A DNA stretch of 48,329 nucleotides, from NCBI GenBank assembly GCA_015501055.1, contig JADNYV010000268.1, forward strand, positions 1 to 48,329. The letters are read 5' to 3'. Shown here piece by piece: positions 20,708 to 31,588 of the stretch. This DNA comes from Mucidula mucida (lineage: Eukaryota; Basidiomycota; Agaricomycetes; Agaricales; Physalacriaceae). The notes under the pieces were generated by a model that was not told the origin of the DNA, ran no database searches, and saw nothing but the letters and a program-made list of their open reading frames with translations. Numbering within the stretch: position 1 is the stretch's first letter; every line of letters begins with the position of its first letter. The translations under genes were made by a program, and so were the position numbers.

Positions 20708-22595
20708 GATGAACGCGGAACGGTCGAATGGAGGGCAAAGTCACATCCACATGTGGGAGAAATGGGGTGCGTCACGAAAATGGTTTCTTCCATCCCATAT
20801 GATGCTCTCCAACTAATTTCCAGAACATGTTGCTTGTGATCTAGGTGCAAAGTAAAGGAGGCAGAACTTCGGGTTCGAGTGTACCCAGCACAGACAGCGA
20901 GTGAAAGGTGCCATCTACACACTTCTTCCAAGCCCAGAAATTGGCAATTGCGAACCGTATCTTCGACATAGGCGACATAGGCGAAACGCCCAGACGAAAA
21001 CTACATTGTTCAGGGCGATGATCTATCCCTTCTTCGATTCTGCGGGTCCATGCTTAGCTCAATGACAACCGACAACGACAAAATTTCTTACTGCTACAAC
21101 CAGGCTCAAGCCTTACGCGTGCGTGAGGTGCGTGACACCAATTGACCTAGATACAAATCACTTGACGTACAAATTTGCGCCACGTTTCATCGAATCTTCC
21201 TTCAGTCGCGATCGAAAAGTTCGCCGGGAACCGGTTGCTCCGTCGGTATCGACCAGATGCGCGCACAGCTTCCGCGACCTGTGTATTAACAGATAGCCTT
21301 CAATAAGCATTCTCGCTAGGGCGCGGTAGTGCATTCTGGGGATATTGATTTCCTGCAAGAAGCTTTTGGTGCTCGCATTTCTGGGCAAATTTGTGCTTTA
21401 GACTCTGTGTAGGTCTTAAAGCGTGTTTATGAAGAAAATCGCAACAACTAACAAATGGGTGTAGGACGGTTCAGACTGTACTGGGTTTTGAACAAAAGCC
21501 GCCTTCGACCGGTAGTGAATCTTGTCTGTGCGGCCCCGAGGCAGACATTTCAAACAAACGTCGCTGTCAACCTGCAGTAATGTCACCCGTTGAATGCTAA
21601 AATGAAATTGGACAACGCACCTGCGACGCTTGTTTTCCTGGATTTCATTCCGGGGCGCACAGCGAGGACAGGCCAGCTGAACGACGCTACATGGGATAAT
21701 CGCCCTTCTACCATCGTCGAGTCGGCAACCAAGGCTACGAAACACAACTGTCCTGTCGACGTATCATGGCTCCCCCTGTCTCCTGGGCTGCCGAGCGTCG
21801 CGGCGCCGACGTCGTGCCGCCGCGCTTTGCGCCGCCCCTAGGCCGTACTGGTTTGGTATTGGTCATCGTCGTCGCCTTCACAGTCCCCAGCTCGTTGTTG
21901 GAGCGAGAAAGCTAGATCTCGAACTCCACGGTCGTCCAAGACACGAGTATGACATCAGCTGCAACGATGGCTGGCTAGCGGGTCGGTCCAGTGAATAGCG
22001 GTATGAGAGAAATGGTCGTGGTCATGGTAAGAGATGGCAGGGGGAATGGTGGATGCAAGAGGGATCGACGTCGTCCGGGCCAAGTGCGGTTGTTGGCACG
22101 TGACGAGAGCAGGACAAATTCCGAATTCGCAGAATTGGCATTGACAGCGAAGAGTTGTTTTGATGCGCCATGTACGTCGTATACAGCTGCTGAATACCGG
22201 AATTTCTTCAGTTTCACAGGACCTGAGTACAGTAAAAATCTTCCGAAGGAACGCCACACTTCCTAGAAAGCGTAAGTGTTGTCCTTTTCCCTTGGCACAT
22301 ATCCTCCTCGAAATCGGAAGCATGGATGCGCATAAGTATATAGTCCATGCATCACTGTACATCAAAAGTAGCGGGACTGACAGACTCTGAAGGCTTTATG
22401 CAAGAAGCTTGCATAAAGTCTTCTCCAAGACCGTCCAGTCCTGGAAGGCATCGAGCGTCAATTGGCTCAACATACTTTACGAAGCGAAAGTCGTTTTCAA
22501 TCAACGTTCATTCATCCCAAAACACATTAGTACTACATATATGAGGCATACGAGATAAAGGGTGTACTACAAGACATAATAGTACCATAGGCAAT
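20708..22595. other. Intergenic, no supported gene
   Basis: Nearly 1.9 kb with only short frames on both strands. None shows a recognised domain or consistent splice phases. A tract rich in GCCGCG/CGCCG lies near 21790-21840. Confidence 0.45.
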
Positions 22596-24263
22596 CTAGT
22601 AAGGATCAACACTCGTGGTAACGCCACACTCCAAATTTACTTTCCCGTTCATCTCCAGAAAAGTATCCGGCCAATGACCATGCATCTCGACGTAAACCTG
22701 TCGCGGAAGACGCACCCTTGTCAGAAAATTCGAATCCGGTCTAGATGTTGGAGCAGAAACCGTGACAATACCAGTCGCGACGGGACTCTGTTGGTGTACA
22801 GGATCTACCCTCTCTCCATCTTCTGTCGTGTCTCTCGGCAGCCGGGAATGTAGCATGTCGACGATTGGCTGGATATCATCAAACGAAGCCTCAATACATT
22901 GGCAATCGCCGATGTCCAAGTAGAGCAAGTACGGAAGTCTTCCGGTGGAGAGGTTGAGGTCATTAACGAACTCGACTGTCATGTCAGGATCATAAATGCG
23001 CAGCCATTCGACGCGGTGAGTAAGAGCGAGGAAATCCAACAGATGCTTGGTGTTCTCCTCGTGCGCATTCATCTCGCTAGAAATGTCCAGTTTGGTGAGA
23101 TTGCCAAGCGGCGCTGCCATTGTCGGGAAAAGGGTAACGTCAACACCTGAAAATTCGAGGCTTAGGTCGACCAGGGCAGGAATCTGTAATGCGGCGAAGA
23201 ACTCTTGGCCACGTCCCGCAGTACTGTGACTCTCCGATATGATGAGGCGGCGAAGCTTTGGGAGCGGGATGATGTCTTCAATGGGAGTATGGAACTCATC
23301 GCCATCGGCAAGAACACTAAGGGCTTCCAGATTCCTCATCATCCGCAAATATCTCAAAACGCCTGTGACATCGAAGGCCGGGAAATTGCTAACGGAGGTG
23401 AGTTGAGACCAAGGGAGGGCGGCAGCTTCTAAATCCTCCCAGGAATTTTCCGAAAGTACTTCCAGCTCCCGAAGGACAGGTGCGTTCAATGGTTTATAGG
23501 CACCAAGATCCGAGTCCGGGTGGTTCCACTGATAGCTCAACACAACTAGTCTTTGGAGGTGGGAGAAGACTTTTTCGAAAAGACACTGCAAGGACGACCG
23601 CGGAACGCTCACGTGCAGAAATCTGCAATGAGGGATGCCTTTTTCGACAACTGTGAGCCAGTGCTTTGAAATAGGATCTATGCTGTCGAGGTAAATGGCC
23701 ATAGGCAGGCCCCTGGACCGCTCGATAAAGAGACTCGCTCTGTACGCGTACAAGAGATCGACTTTGGATCTAGCAGGCGTGTTGAAATGAATCAACAGTT
23801 CTGTCCACAAGCGCGGCGAATTGATCACAAGCTCTCTCCAGCGGTGACAGACTCGCGTCAATAACCAAGGTGCTTGTCGAGGGTGAAGCGCGTCGGTGTC
23901 TGAGGGGCTCTCAACCCTCGGTATGCAATGGCTAAAGATCTCCAGCAACAGCTCGCTGGGGATGGAACGCATGGGATGGAGGGGTGACTTTGCTTCTTTC
24001 AGGTGCGACTGCGCTTGTTCCCTTGCCGAGATAAGGTTATCCAACAACTCCTTTGCCTGGGCAATCTTTGCGTCGAGATCTTGAAGCGCAGCGTTTATTC
24101 TAGCTATGTCCGAGCGAAGAACGGGGAGTTCGACGTCAAGGGGAGGATGTTTCTTATGAGGTAGTTCTTCTACGCGTGCTGTATGCGTCTGCCGGGGTGC
24201 AGAAGACTGAAGGAAAAGAATGGCACAGTTGGTGCAGCAGACTAAGTTTGAATTCTCCGCCGT
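22596..24263 (-). CDS. F-box/LRR-type protein (paralogue of 1780-3469)
   Basis: A single uninterrupted minus-strand frame ends at 22596. It has a coiled-coil (ALQDLDAKIAQAKELLDNLI), an F-box (MRSIPSELLLEIFSHCIPRV, then PWLLTRVCHRWRELVINSPR), and a leucine-rich C-terminal part ending NLECGVTTSVDPY. Homology to the pseudogene at 1780-3469 runs along the whole length. The 5' end is uncertain. Similarity to the leader of the paralogue (AEN..., TARVEEL) reaches back to 24263, where this gene has ACG at the place of the paralogue's ATG at 1754. The first in-frame ATG is inside the F-box, near 23970, so either an ACG start or an upstream exon must be used; a CACGCAG acceptor lies directly before the ACG. 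Probable SCF substrate adaptor. Confidence 0.75.
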   Translation of the reverse strand, partial: TAENSNLVCCTNCAILFLQSSAPRQTHTARVEELPHKKHPPLDVELPVLRSDIARINAALQDLDAKIAQAKELLDNLISAREQAQSHLKEAKSPLHPMRSIPSELLLEIFSHCIPRVESPSDTDALHPRQAPWLLTRVCHRWRELVINSPRLWTELLIHFNTPARSKVDLLYAYRASLFIERSRGLPMAIYLDSIDPISKHWLTVVEKGIPHCRFLHVSVPRSSLQCLFEKVFSHLQRLVVLSYQWNHPDSDLGAYKPLNAPVLRELEVLSENSWEDLEAAALPWSQLTSVSNFPAFDVTGVLRYLRMMRNLEALSVLADGDEFHTPIEDIIPLPKLRRLIISESHSTAGRGQEFFAALQIPALVDLSLEFSGVDVTLFPTMAAPLGNLTKLDISSEMNAHEENTKHLLDFLALTHRVEWLRIYDPDMTVEFVNDLNLSTGRLPYLLYLDIGDCQCIEASFDDIQPIVDMLHSRLPRDTTEDGERVDPVHQQSPVATGIVTVSAPTSRPDSNFLTRVRLPRQVYVEMHGHWPDTFLEMNGKVNLECGVTTSVDPY

Positions 24264-24751
24264 CTGCGTGAAGGGTGGACTTCAGCGAATCTAACCACTA
24301 GAAGAAGTGGTCGGGTTACCTGGAGAGCCAGATATAAGATAAGAAAAAAACTCAGGTAAAGGTGAGTCAAAGCCGCTAGATGAGACCGGAGGTTAGTTTG
24401 AACTTTCGCAATGAGACTGTTGAACACCTTCGACACCAGCTCAAGCTTGAATAATCGTAGAGCCCGCAGAAGTTATGCGTTATTTGACCGTAGATAAAGA
24501 ATTGCTGATTTGATTAACGGAGAACTTTAGTCTTAGAGACTATTAAGGCGGCAGCGATAGATGAAGGCAGGAGACAAGTGATTGGGTGTTCCAATTTGGG
24601 CGATCCGCTCGCTACCTTGGCCTCGTCCATAGTTTCTGTCAAGTGGACCTGCTCCCGACTACTTACCCACCATTGTTGAGCTCTTTGGTAATGGCTTTCA
24701 AGGTCATTCTATCCTTTTTTCTGATGATTTCAGGCATCGTATCTGATCCTC
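24264..24751. other. Divergent promoter region
   Basis: Lies between the F-box gene (minus) and the RIT1-like gene (plus). Possible upstream exon of the F-box gene on the minus strand (a GTAACC donor follows CTCTCCAG near 24320) but no ATG supports it. Confidence 0.35.
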
Positions 24752-26527
24752 ATGGTCAACCACCTTTTTGAAAACGATGAGGACGCGATTACTTTCGATG
24801 AACAAGTCTTTTCCAACAACGATGGCTTTTCGTTAACAGGAAATATAAGCGCAGCTACTCGTGATGCACTGGCAGAAATCCGAAGGGAGGCCTCCGACAT
24901 TTACAACCGCCTGCATTCCATCGCAGAGGACACCATTTTCGTTGAAATTGTAGCCAAAGCATATCCGCATCTGCCTTTACTACGTGCGTTTCTGTACCAT
25001 TGGCTTTCTATTTTGTCTGACAATCTTCAGCCAATTTACGCTGTGGTGCATGGTACACCAACCCGGATATTGTTAGTCAAGCATTCAGCCCAACTCCTCG
25101 CCTCTCATCCGCAATAGTCCACCGCGGTTCCAGCGTACTTTAAATCCACGGACGGTCATTTCTCGAATTGGAGTTTTAATCTACGACGACCGAATCTCCA
25201 TCTTCTGCCACTAATTGCCGACCGCAATGGGTGGGTTCTGATATCGGCGTCGTTCGCGTAGGATTTACTTGGTCAGATAGCATCGTTTTAGTCGACTCTA
25301 CGAGGGCAGGCAAAAAAGTTCCGGACGCCCTCAGCAAGACCGTGCCCATTTGGTGCGCTGTGATTAATCGGGCTATCAGGATTCGATACCCCGAGAAGAA
25401 GGCTATTGGCTGGGACGACAAGCTATATACACCACCGGCGTCAGTAAGTGCCCAGGAGCACTCCCAGATTGCATCTCGAATAGACAAGTGGGCTGATGAA
25501 CTGTCAGTGCGTATTGCTTCAATCAGTTCGTTGCCAAAATTGAACGTTTGAAACAGAATTCATCGTACAATCTTCCAAATCTGGTACATCCCCTACGCCC
25601 CCTCTGGATTACACCTACGACTTCAAACTTTCCCGATATCGACAACATGGCGTATCTCCCGATTGTCTGCGTTTCCGCCTCCAAGCAGATATCGGAAGGA
25701 ATAGAGCGCCGCTCGAGCGGGTTCTCATATATACAAGGATCTGCCGACGATCACGAAGCATGGGGAATGGTAAGTGTCATTCACTCGTTCTAACGTATCT
25801 CAAGCGACCTCGCAGGGCTTGACACCGGATCTGTTCTGGCGCTTCCATGACAAACTCTTGAATACGCCTCGCAGTCGGCTACCTGACCTCATCTCCACGC
25901 TGGTCACGACTTCGGCCGCGTGTCTCGGTCGTCAAGCCACTTCGATTTCCAAAGCAGGGGGGCGACTTTTGTTATGCGCCAATGCCGATATCGCAGACCA
26001 GGACTTCACTTGCGCCCATCTCATCGTCACTACCTCCGATGCTGAGAGCACACCACTCCAACCGACCCTTGTCCTCCAAACCCAAGCTGGCAGAGTCAGT
26101 CGCGTTTATACGAAAGTGTCTATGCAAGGACCAGCGCGTCTGCATCTCATGCGACAGCGGCAACGATATCGCGGCGGGAATCGCGCTAGTTGCACTGCAG
26201 CTCTTTTTTGATGAGAATGGTGTCTACTGTGGGGAGAAGAAGGGGAGCATGATAAATAAGCAGACTCTTCAAACGCGCCTGGAGTGGATCATTTCGGATC
26301 GTCCGGAGGTTAATCCGTCGAGGAGCACGTTGAAGCGCGTCAACGAGTTTTTGCTCACTCCGCAAAGAGGGCCCGAAAGAGTTGACGCGTATAACAGAGT
26401 GCAGGTTTGTCATTACTTTACCAATGTTATCCGAGATTTTACCAGTCGGTTTCTAGACTCCGTAGGTGGAAAACTATTGGGCACCGGGGGACTTTTGGTT
26501 CACGTCGTTATAACGCCTTGCTTGTAG
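24752..26527 (+). CDS. RIT1: Initiator tRNA ribosyl-phosphate transferase (Rit1 family)
   Basis: Exons 24752-24983, 25031-25071, 25118-25230, 25281-25506, 25557-25769 and 25816 onward join in phase. Recognisable blocks are IRREASDIYNRLHSIAED, YPHLPLLPNLRCGAWYTNPD, GHFSNWSFNLRRPNLHLLPL, IVLVDSTRAGKKVPDALSKT, VPIWCAVINRA, LRPLWITPTTS, GLTPDLFWRFHDKLL, CISCDSGNDIAAGIALVALQ and LEWIISDRPEVNPSRSTLKR with VNEFLL. These match the yeast Rit1 type, which adds a 2'-O-ribosyl phosphate to A64 of initiator tRNA-Met to keep it out of elongation. Between about 26008 and 26070 the frame changes. A 61-base GTCACT...CCCAAG segment would restore it but lacks a good branch site, so either a weak intron or an indel is involved. 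The last 40 residues are uncertain: an intron GTTTGT...TACCAG near 26405 would move the stop to about 26533. Confidence 0.85.
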
Positions 26528-26548
26528 ATGATTAAAGTCATCTGTCGA

Positions 26549-26982
26549 CATGCAAGCAGGGAGCTGTCTGTACCGACATCCATTGTAACGGTCACCTGCG
26601 ACTTGCAAAATAGTCGCCGCCTGGGTTAAAGCGGGACAGCCTCATTAGTATGCGTACTTTTATATCTGGTATGCTTTTTGATAAAACATGTTAGGTCATA
26701 TGGCTCTACAGTACTATTATAGATACATGCTGCTAGGAAGCATGTTCAGTCTGTGATACGTTGCCAGGCTTCTTGAGGAGCCTCAAGCGAACACGCTTTG
26801 AGTTCGCCATTTTTGTTCGCCTCACAGCGTCTTCCATTACCAGGAATAGATCCAATTTACGCCACGAAGTTCTATTCATACGCGCTTCTTCTACTTTTGG
26901 ATTCCGTGTGCGCAGAAATATACACATGCCCAAACACCGTGAACGTATAAGAAGGACGCGACGAACACTTTCTGTGTTCAAC
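26549..26982. other. Intergenic, no supported gene
   Basis: Terminator of the RIT1-like gene and promoter of the aspartic protease. Frames here have no recognised motif. Confidence 0.4.
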
Positions 26983-28657
26983 ATGTCTTCTCATATCGTT
27001 CTCACCTCGTACCCAGTCAATGCGCGTCTGCACCCGACTATCGGACACGCCAGAGATATTCTCAAGCGCGATATGGAGCGCGCCAGGAGAGTTGTTGCCG
27101 GCTCGCACCCGCACGGCCCACTCGTCGCTCAGGAAGCCATTATGCAGCCAAAGTCGTCGGACGGGACCTCCAATGTCGATGTGACGAATGCCAGTACGTT
27201 CGCCGCATATATGCTGGGACCATTGACAGTTTCGGCGCCTAGCGGTCACCTTCGTTATGGGAGTCGAAATTGGCGAGAGCGCCCAGACATTCAAACTGCT
27301 CATTGACACTGGAAGCTCCAACACTTGGATCGGCGCTCACAAAAAGTATTCGCCATCGTCGTCTTCTCACGAGTAGGTTTCACTTGTTGTTATCTACTCG
27401 CGCCTGACTCACTCTGCAGTACTCGCAATCCTTTTGTGTGTTGAACGTCTTAGATTTTGTTCGTCTCTTACTCTGTCTGCAGGAAGTCAGTTATGGATCC
27501 GGCATGTGCTCTGGTTCAGAATGTAAGTCCGCGTCGTCTGTCTTTTGTAATCTAACGCGAATCTCTCTAGTTATCGATACCTGCAAGCTAGGCGACAAGC
27601 TCGTTATCGAGAAGCAGTCCATCGGTGTCGCAAAGCACACGCGAGGCTTTGACGACGGGATTGACGGAATTCTTGGGTATGATCGTTCTACGTGTCCTCC
27701 ATCTTGCTTGATGTTTCTAGTATTGGCCCCGTTGATCTCACGTCAGGTAAAAGCAGTCTTTCCACTATTGTTCTGGACTTGATTTATTCTAGGAACCGTT
27801 GGACGCACCTCATCGGTTCCCACTGTGACCGACAACCTTTGCAAACAAGGCACGATCAAGGTCGAATCCATTGGATGCTACTATGCTCCCACCGACTCGG
27901 ACAAGGATCTCGGTGCAGGAGAACTGACTTTTGGTGGTTCCGACCCGTCCAAGTAGGGCTCTGATTAACTCTCATTCTTTGACATTGAAGATGACTAGGT
28001 TCACTGGCGAAATGACATATGTCCCCATCACCAAGACCAGCCCTGCCTCAAGGTACTGGGGTGTCGACCAGGAGATTTGCTACGGTTCCGACACCATCAT
28101 GAACAAGTCCGCCGGGATCGTAGACACTGGCACCACCCTCGTCCTCCTCCCTTCCGACGCTTTTGAAAAGTACCAAGAGGCGACAGGCGCCAAGATGGAC
28201 AGGCAAGTCGCTCGATGCATCATCGTTACAGTACGCTTACAATTCAACAGGGCGACCGGCCTTCTCTGCGTCACTGAGGAGCAGTACCACAACATGAAGA
28301 GCCTCAACTTCAAGATTGGCGATGCAAGTCTTTGCCATTCCAACGGGACATCTACTGACTGTTCCCATAGACGACCATGGAGATGACCAACAACGCCCAA
28401 ATTTGGCCCCGCAATATGAACCAGATGCTCGGCGGTGACTCTGACAAGATCTACCTCGTCTGCGCTGACATTGGCAGCATTGGTGGTCAAGGTCTTGACT
28501 TTATCAGTTTGTCTCTCTCACTTCCACTGCGGAATACAAAACTCATGTTATTTCAGATGGTTTCGCCTTCCTTCAACGATGCTACACCGAATACGACACC
28601 ACCAATGCGCGCATCGGCTTTGCCTGCACCGCTCACACCATGGACGAATCCAACTAA
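26983..28657 (+). CDS. Pepsin-type aspartic protease (A1 family)
   Basis: Eleven exons join in phase to 400 residues: 26983-27193, 27243-27372, 27420-27435, 27483-27522, 27571-27676, 27721-27746, 27793-27952, 27999-28202, 28251-28323, 28371-28506, 28557-28657. Catalytic motifs are IDTGSSNTWIG (Asp92) and IVDTGTTLVLL (Asp272); the flap is VSYGSGMCSG. RCYTEYDTTNARIGFA near the end fits polyporopepsin-like mushroom enzymes, which are secreted acid proteases. Odd points: two exons are tiny (16 and 26 bases). Two consecutive introns begin GCAAGT instead of GT (28203 and 28324); GT alternatives lead to stops or the wrong frame. The N-terminus looks like a propeptide (ILKRDMERARRVV) with no hydrophobic signal, so a 5' exon may be missing from this model or the secretion signal lost. 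Converges on the next gene with 59 bases between stops. Confidence 0.9.
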
Positions 28658-28716
28658 TTTCATTTGTGTCGCATCGTCGGCTTGTACTTTTAGCATAACA
28701 ATGGAACTCGTACGAA

Positions 28717-30205
28717 CTAATTTACTGACATCTTGATGACAACTTTACCAACGTGAGCCTGCGATTCTAAATGCGCGTACGCGTCGATGGCCTGGTCAAA
28801 AGCAAAGACCTTGTCGATATCTGGTCGTGTCGTCTCGGGATTCGCTGACATTAGCTTGCGCGTATCTTGGAACCTATACTAAATTTAGCCAAAAATGCAC
28901 GGCACCTGTGTGAAATACTCACTGCGTGATTGAGAATACCCCGCAAATTCGAGGTTTCGTAAATTGTACGTCCCAGGACACTGGCCAAGGCGGTGTCACT
29001 CTAAGGACCAGCAGGTTAATATAGGGTAGATCATCGGACGAAAGAAAGACCTTTGCGAGAACACCGATAAGGTTTATCCATCCACCAAAGTCAACCGAGT
29101 TCAGGGATTTCTCCAGTGTGCCCATTCGACCAACCTGTGTATACAGTCAATCGGAAGACACTGAAATACGAGAGCTTACCTCCAAAACGTGATTCACACC
29201 GCGTCCATCAGTAAGCTTCAAGACCTCCTCGTCCCATGCTGGTGTCTTGTTATGTTAATGAGATGCGTCGCGCCGAGCTTCTTCGCAATCTCAAGCTTTG
29301 CATCGGACGACGAGGGAACAATATCGGTAGCTCCCGACGCGACGGCAAATTGTAATCCAAACCTAATACCAGAGGTGTAAGTCGGCATCCACAAGAGACG
29401 ATTCAACGCACATCGACACACCGCCTGTCCCGAGAATCAGCCCGCTTTCAATGGCACTGGTCCCATTATATGCGGTGACGGCTGCACAACTAATGCAACT
29501 TAAAGAACAATACGAGGGAAGGACGACAGACGCACGGTAACGTTGATGCTTCTTCGTAAGAGAGATGTTCTGGGATCGCCACGAGCGACTGGTATAGACT
29601 CTGCGTTAGTAAACCAGACATGCCGGGAGGACATAGCCTACATGGGCGGGGAACGCGCGATACTGCGTTAAAACCTCCTCGCGTCGTGCCTCCAAGAGTC
29701 GTTAGTCGGATTTTCGCAGACAGCTTTCCATGGACATGGTCCAATACGAGGTTAGCGCAGACGCGATCGCCAACTTTCCACTTTGTAACAAGGTCACCAA
29801 CGGCCAGGATTTCACCCGCCATGTCTGAGCATGGGACGAGGTCGTCTGAGAGCCTACATAATTGTCGATTGGCAATAGACCATGATGAGGATGTGCGAAA
29901 TACAGGTTGGGCGGGTTCCATTTGCGAGGGTAGGTTCCATTTGCGAGCATTACATCTCGGTACTAAGTAACACATTGATAGGAAGACGGAAGACCCAACG
30001 CTTGTAGACGCGTACCTGCAGAGAAACGGCGTGCGTCTTGACTAAAAGCTCATTTGCCTTCAAAGGGGGAATAGCGGATTCTTTGAGTCGTAGGTTTGTG
30101 TAGGAGCCGCGCTAAATTGAGTTAGTGAATTTGGAGAACTAAGCTGGCTGAGAGTGGGGGGACCTCTGGGAAATAATACTCCTTCGTGGTAGTGGGAAGA
30201 GTCAT
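28717..30205 (-). pseudogene. MDR alcohol dehydrogenase/quinone oxidoreductase, two frameshifts
   Basis: From the ATG at 30205 (MTLPTTTKEYYFPE) to TAG at 28719-28717 the medium-chain dehydrogenase fold can be followed through canonical introns: ELLVKTHAVSLQ, YRDVMLANGTYPRKW, DLVPCSDMAGEILAVGDLVT, KWKVGDRVCANLVLDHVHG, SLVAIPEHLSYEEASTLPC, LILGTGGVSMFGLQFAVASG (nucleotide-binding), GRGVNHVLEVG, KSLNSVDFGGWINLIGVL and IDAYAHLESQAHVGKVVIK. This is the zinc-free NAD(P)-dependent type. Two one-base lesions break it. Near 29673-29680 one extra G separates LGGTTRG from VLTQYRAFPAH. Near 29250-29258 one base is missing between HLIN and NKTPAWDEEVLKLTDGRG. An 18-base tandem duplication (GCAAATGGAACC twice) lies near 29920-29950 and stays in frame. 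Recent decay or sequencing error. Confidence 0.8.
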
Positions 30206-31588
30206 CCTTGGGTAAATGAATGCACATCGATATCATTGCTGCGCATTATGTATACTTGCGTCCCATCCACGGGTCACAGGCCGCATGATAAGCAGTGGGA
30301 ACGACAAGCGCATAGACATCTACTGGGCTCCGATTCACAACTGGGTTGGTAAGTGATCTTACGCTCTGGCCGGGAATTGTAAGACGATTCGTAAGACACT
30401 GAAAATAGAGGGGCTTGTGTGGCGCAACGCTCAGAGCTGGAACCGCGCAATCATTCAAGAAATGAATGAAGTCGATGAACGTTCTTGTTAAGTGGCTGCA
30501 GCGTCGGGACATCCTAATATGGAATCCTCCGGTCCCGATATACTTAGAGAAGCCGACCCGGCCGCACTCACTTTTTCTTTGTTTTGCCACCATGTCCATA
30601 CCCATTTCGCTTCCTAAGGCGCACTACTGCGTAGTATCTTCATCATATGTCTTACACCGGAACTGCGGCTCTATCGTCACGACTCATGAGCGCGGGGCCG
30701 AGGAAAACGAAATGACAGCTTGTTCTGCTGCTCTTGCATCTCTTGAACTCTCATCAGGATGCTCTGCGTACAAAACAACAGACCGCTATCTTCTCTGGGG
30801 GCTTTTGGTACTGCGACTTTGTATACTAATCTGTCTGTATAATGGCCATCGTTCCTTTCGACTTGGTACGCCTCGACTGACTGACGGTTCTTGACATGTA
30901 TAGAAGAACGACTTTTACTAGTACTATGCGTCTCGGAACCTTTGCTCGCTTTCGATATCTGACCTGCCTGCTGAGTTGCACTTTTCACTTCTTCGAAGCA
31001 GGGATGGAGATTGAGCGTAGAACATCCACGGGTAGAAGGTTTCATGGAGAGTCAAAATTTAAAGTGGGCCATGTGTATACCGTCTCTGGGCCTGAGATTT
31101 CCTCAATGGAAGAAGACTTGTCGCTCCTTAAATCCGACCGGATTGATACACTAAACTTTCACAACAGAACTCCTTTCTTCCGCAGCGCAGATGCCTCTTT
31201 ATATGCTTACAATGGAGACAGCAGCAGAGGAAAATGTGGTATAGGTTGTGCGAAATGAGTAGATCTTTCAAATGGAAGAGAAACGGCCCACGATGGAGTT
31301 AGATGGCGGATATGTCAACCTTGAAGTGTAACATAGAATGCGTTCTACGCTACGGAAGAAACGATGTATGCGCGTGTCCAGAGTCAACCGCGCAACACGC
31401 CGTTCAATGATCATGAAGGTCAGTGTTTTTCTTTTTAAGGATGTATTAACGATTACATTATGTATATTATAACAAACAGACAGGATGCAGGAATAATAGA
31501 GTGCCTACATACACGAAAGCAATACCAGCAAGCAACTCCACAATGACAGGTTAAATGATATACATAGGTGCCTAGTTATCAGGAAATT
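30206..31588. other. Intergenic, weak open frames only
   Basis: Frames of about 120 codons occur on both strands (for instance 30246-30605 minus, 30896-31258 plus) but without recognisable domains or consistent splice sites. No gene is called. Confidence 0.4.
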
